DNA from: Methylobacterium sp. J-077
Lineage (GTDB): Bacteria > Pseudomonadota > Alphaproteobacteria > Rhizobiales > Beijerinckiaceae
Direction: 5' to 3'
DNA length: 64,000 nt
Assembly: GCF_022829365.1 (NCBI RefSeq)
Contig: NZ_JAKSYJ010000037.1
Location: 18,330 to 82,329, forward strand
This document shows, one piece after another, positions 63,740 through 64,000 of this stretch (positions within the stretch are counted from its first letter, which is position 1; every line of letters starts with the position of its first letter). The notes beneath the pieces were generated by a model. It was not told the DNA's origin and ran no database searches. It saw only the letters and a program-made list of their open reading frames with translations. A program made the translations under genes and the position numbers.

Positions 63740-64000
63740 GGTGTGGCCATAGAACCTCAATGCTGGCAATGACCGCTTCCCACCCCAAGCCCAAGTTGTC
63801 GGACGGCCGACGAACGGCCGCTTCCGGGAAGTGCCGCTAGCTGTCGGCCTGACTGAGAAGGGTCGAGGCTGTGTGAAAACTCATGGCTTGTAGAAGAATT
63901 TCCCTCGTGCGCCCCGGGCCACGGCCGGCGCAGGCATTCTGATGGCATCGCCGCCGCCATTTTGGATGGTCAAATGGCAGCAGCGTAGGAGATCGTTCCA
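63740..64000. other. Right-hand edge, no gene seen
   Basis: No supported gene. It holds a repeat-like stretch around GACGGCCGACGAACGGCCG and, at 63866-63882, GGCTGTGTGAAAACTCA-like text, which resembles ends of some insertion sequences but lacks a transposase here. Confidence 0.45.

Noticed and set aside
63757..63960. A 67-codon minus-strand frame at the right edge
   Set aside because: No motif, no ribosome-binding site, and the region looks like repeat debris.

Overview
The window looks like a chromosomal segment of a high-GC alphaproteobacterium of the Methylobacterium type (Rhizobiales/Hyphomicrobiales). This rests on the very high GC content, a PQQ quinoprotein relay operon, a ROSE-type RNA thermometer behind a sigma-32 (RpoH) promoter, a giant GPR/RgsE-like polar-growth protein, DUF29 and DUF1489 genes, and short intergenic palindromic repeats of the kind common in these genomes. 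The placement is inferred from gene content. No rRNA, tRNA, CRISPR array or intact insertion sequence was seen.

Layout. 1-6.3 kb: a LacI-family regulator (cut by the window edge) divergent from a five-gene catabolic operon for four-carbon acid sugars (transporter, ltnD, otnI, otnK, denD), with a perfect 16-bp operator-like palindrome between them. 6.3-7.0 kb: a vapBC toxin-antitoxin pair. 7.0-15.2 kb: housekeeping genes (recQ, a membrane hydrolase-like protein, purL, bolA, DUF29, CGFS glutaredoxin, rlmN). 15.4-24.7 kb, mostly minus strand: a bacterial alpha-2-macroglobulin, an ABM-domain protein, a Kdo-hydroxylase-like oxygenase, an OlsB-like acyltransferase and hsp20. 24.8-29.0 kb: an alpha/beta hydrolase, sixA, class I aldolase, MoxR ATPase and a DUF4160/DUF2442 pair. 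29.1-35.5 kb: a pair of uncharacterised membrane proteins, a KefB-like antiporter, a VWA (CoxE-like) protein and an adrenodoxin-type ferredoxin.

35.6-45 kb is the most striking part: an Hpt phosphotransfer protein divergent from a 2378-residue membrane-anchored protein built from well over 100 eleven-residue (hendecad) repeats, followed by DUF1489 and a CheZ-like phosphatase. 45.3-48.2 kb holds a glycosyltransferase and an MFS transporter separated by an AT-rich patch. 48.2-52.1 kb is an Mla-type lipid transport operon (mlaE, mlaF, mlaD and an auxiliary lipoprotein). 52.1-59.5 kb: a small two-gene unit, a XRE-cupin regulator, thiE-thiD, an NrtR-like NAD regulator, a YbfB-type MFS protein divergent from a LysR regulator, and panB. 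59.6-62.8 kb: a three-gene quinoprotein-associated operon (CXXCW protein, SoxYZ-like carrier, zinc metallohydrolase) divergent from a TetR regulator with a palindrome between them. The window ends with an SGNH/GDSL esterase.

Themes: cell-envelope maintenance and polar growth (Mla, OlsB, KdoO, A2M, GPR-like), use of sugar acids and PQQ-dependent oxidation, and several small toxin-antitoxin-like cassettes. Many operons have a divergent local regulator with a visible palindrome.
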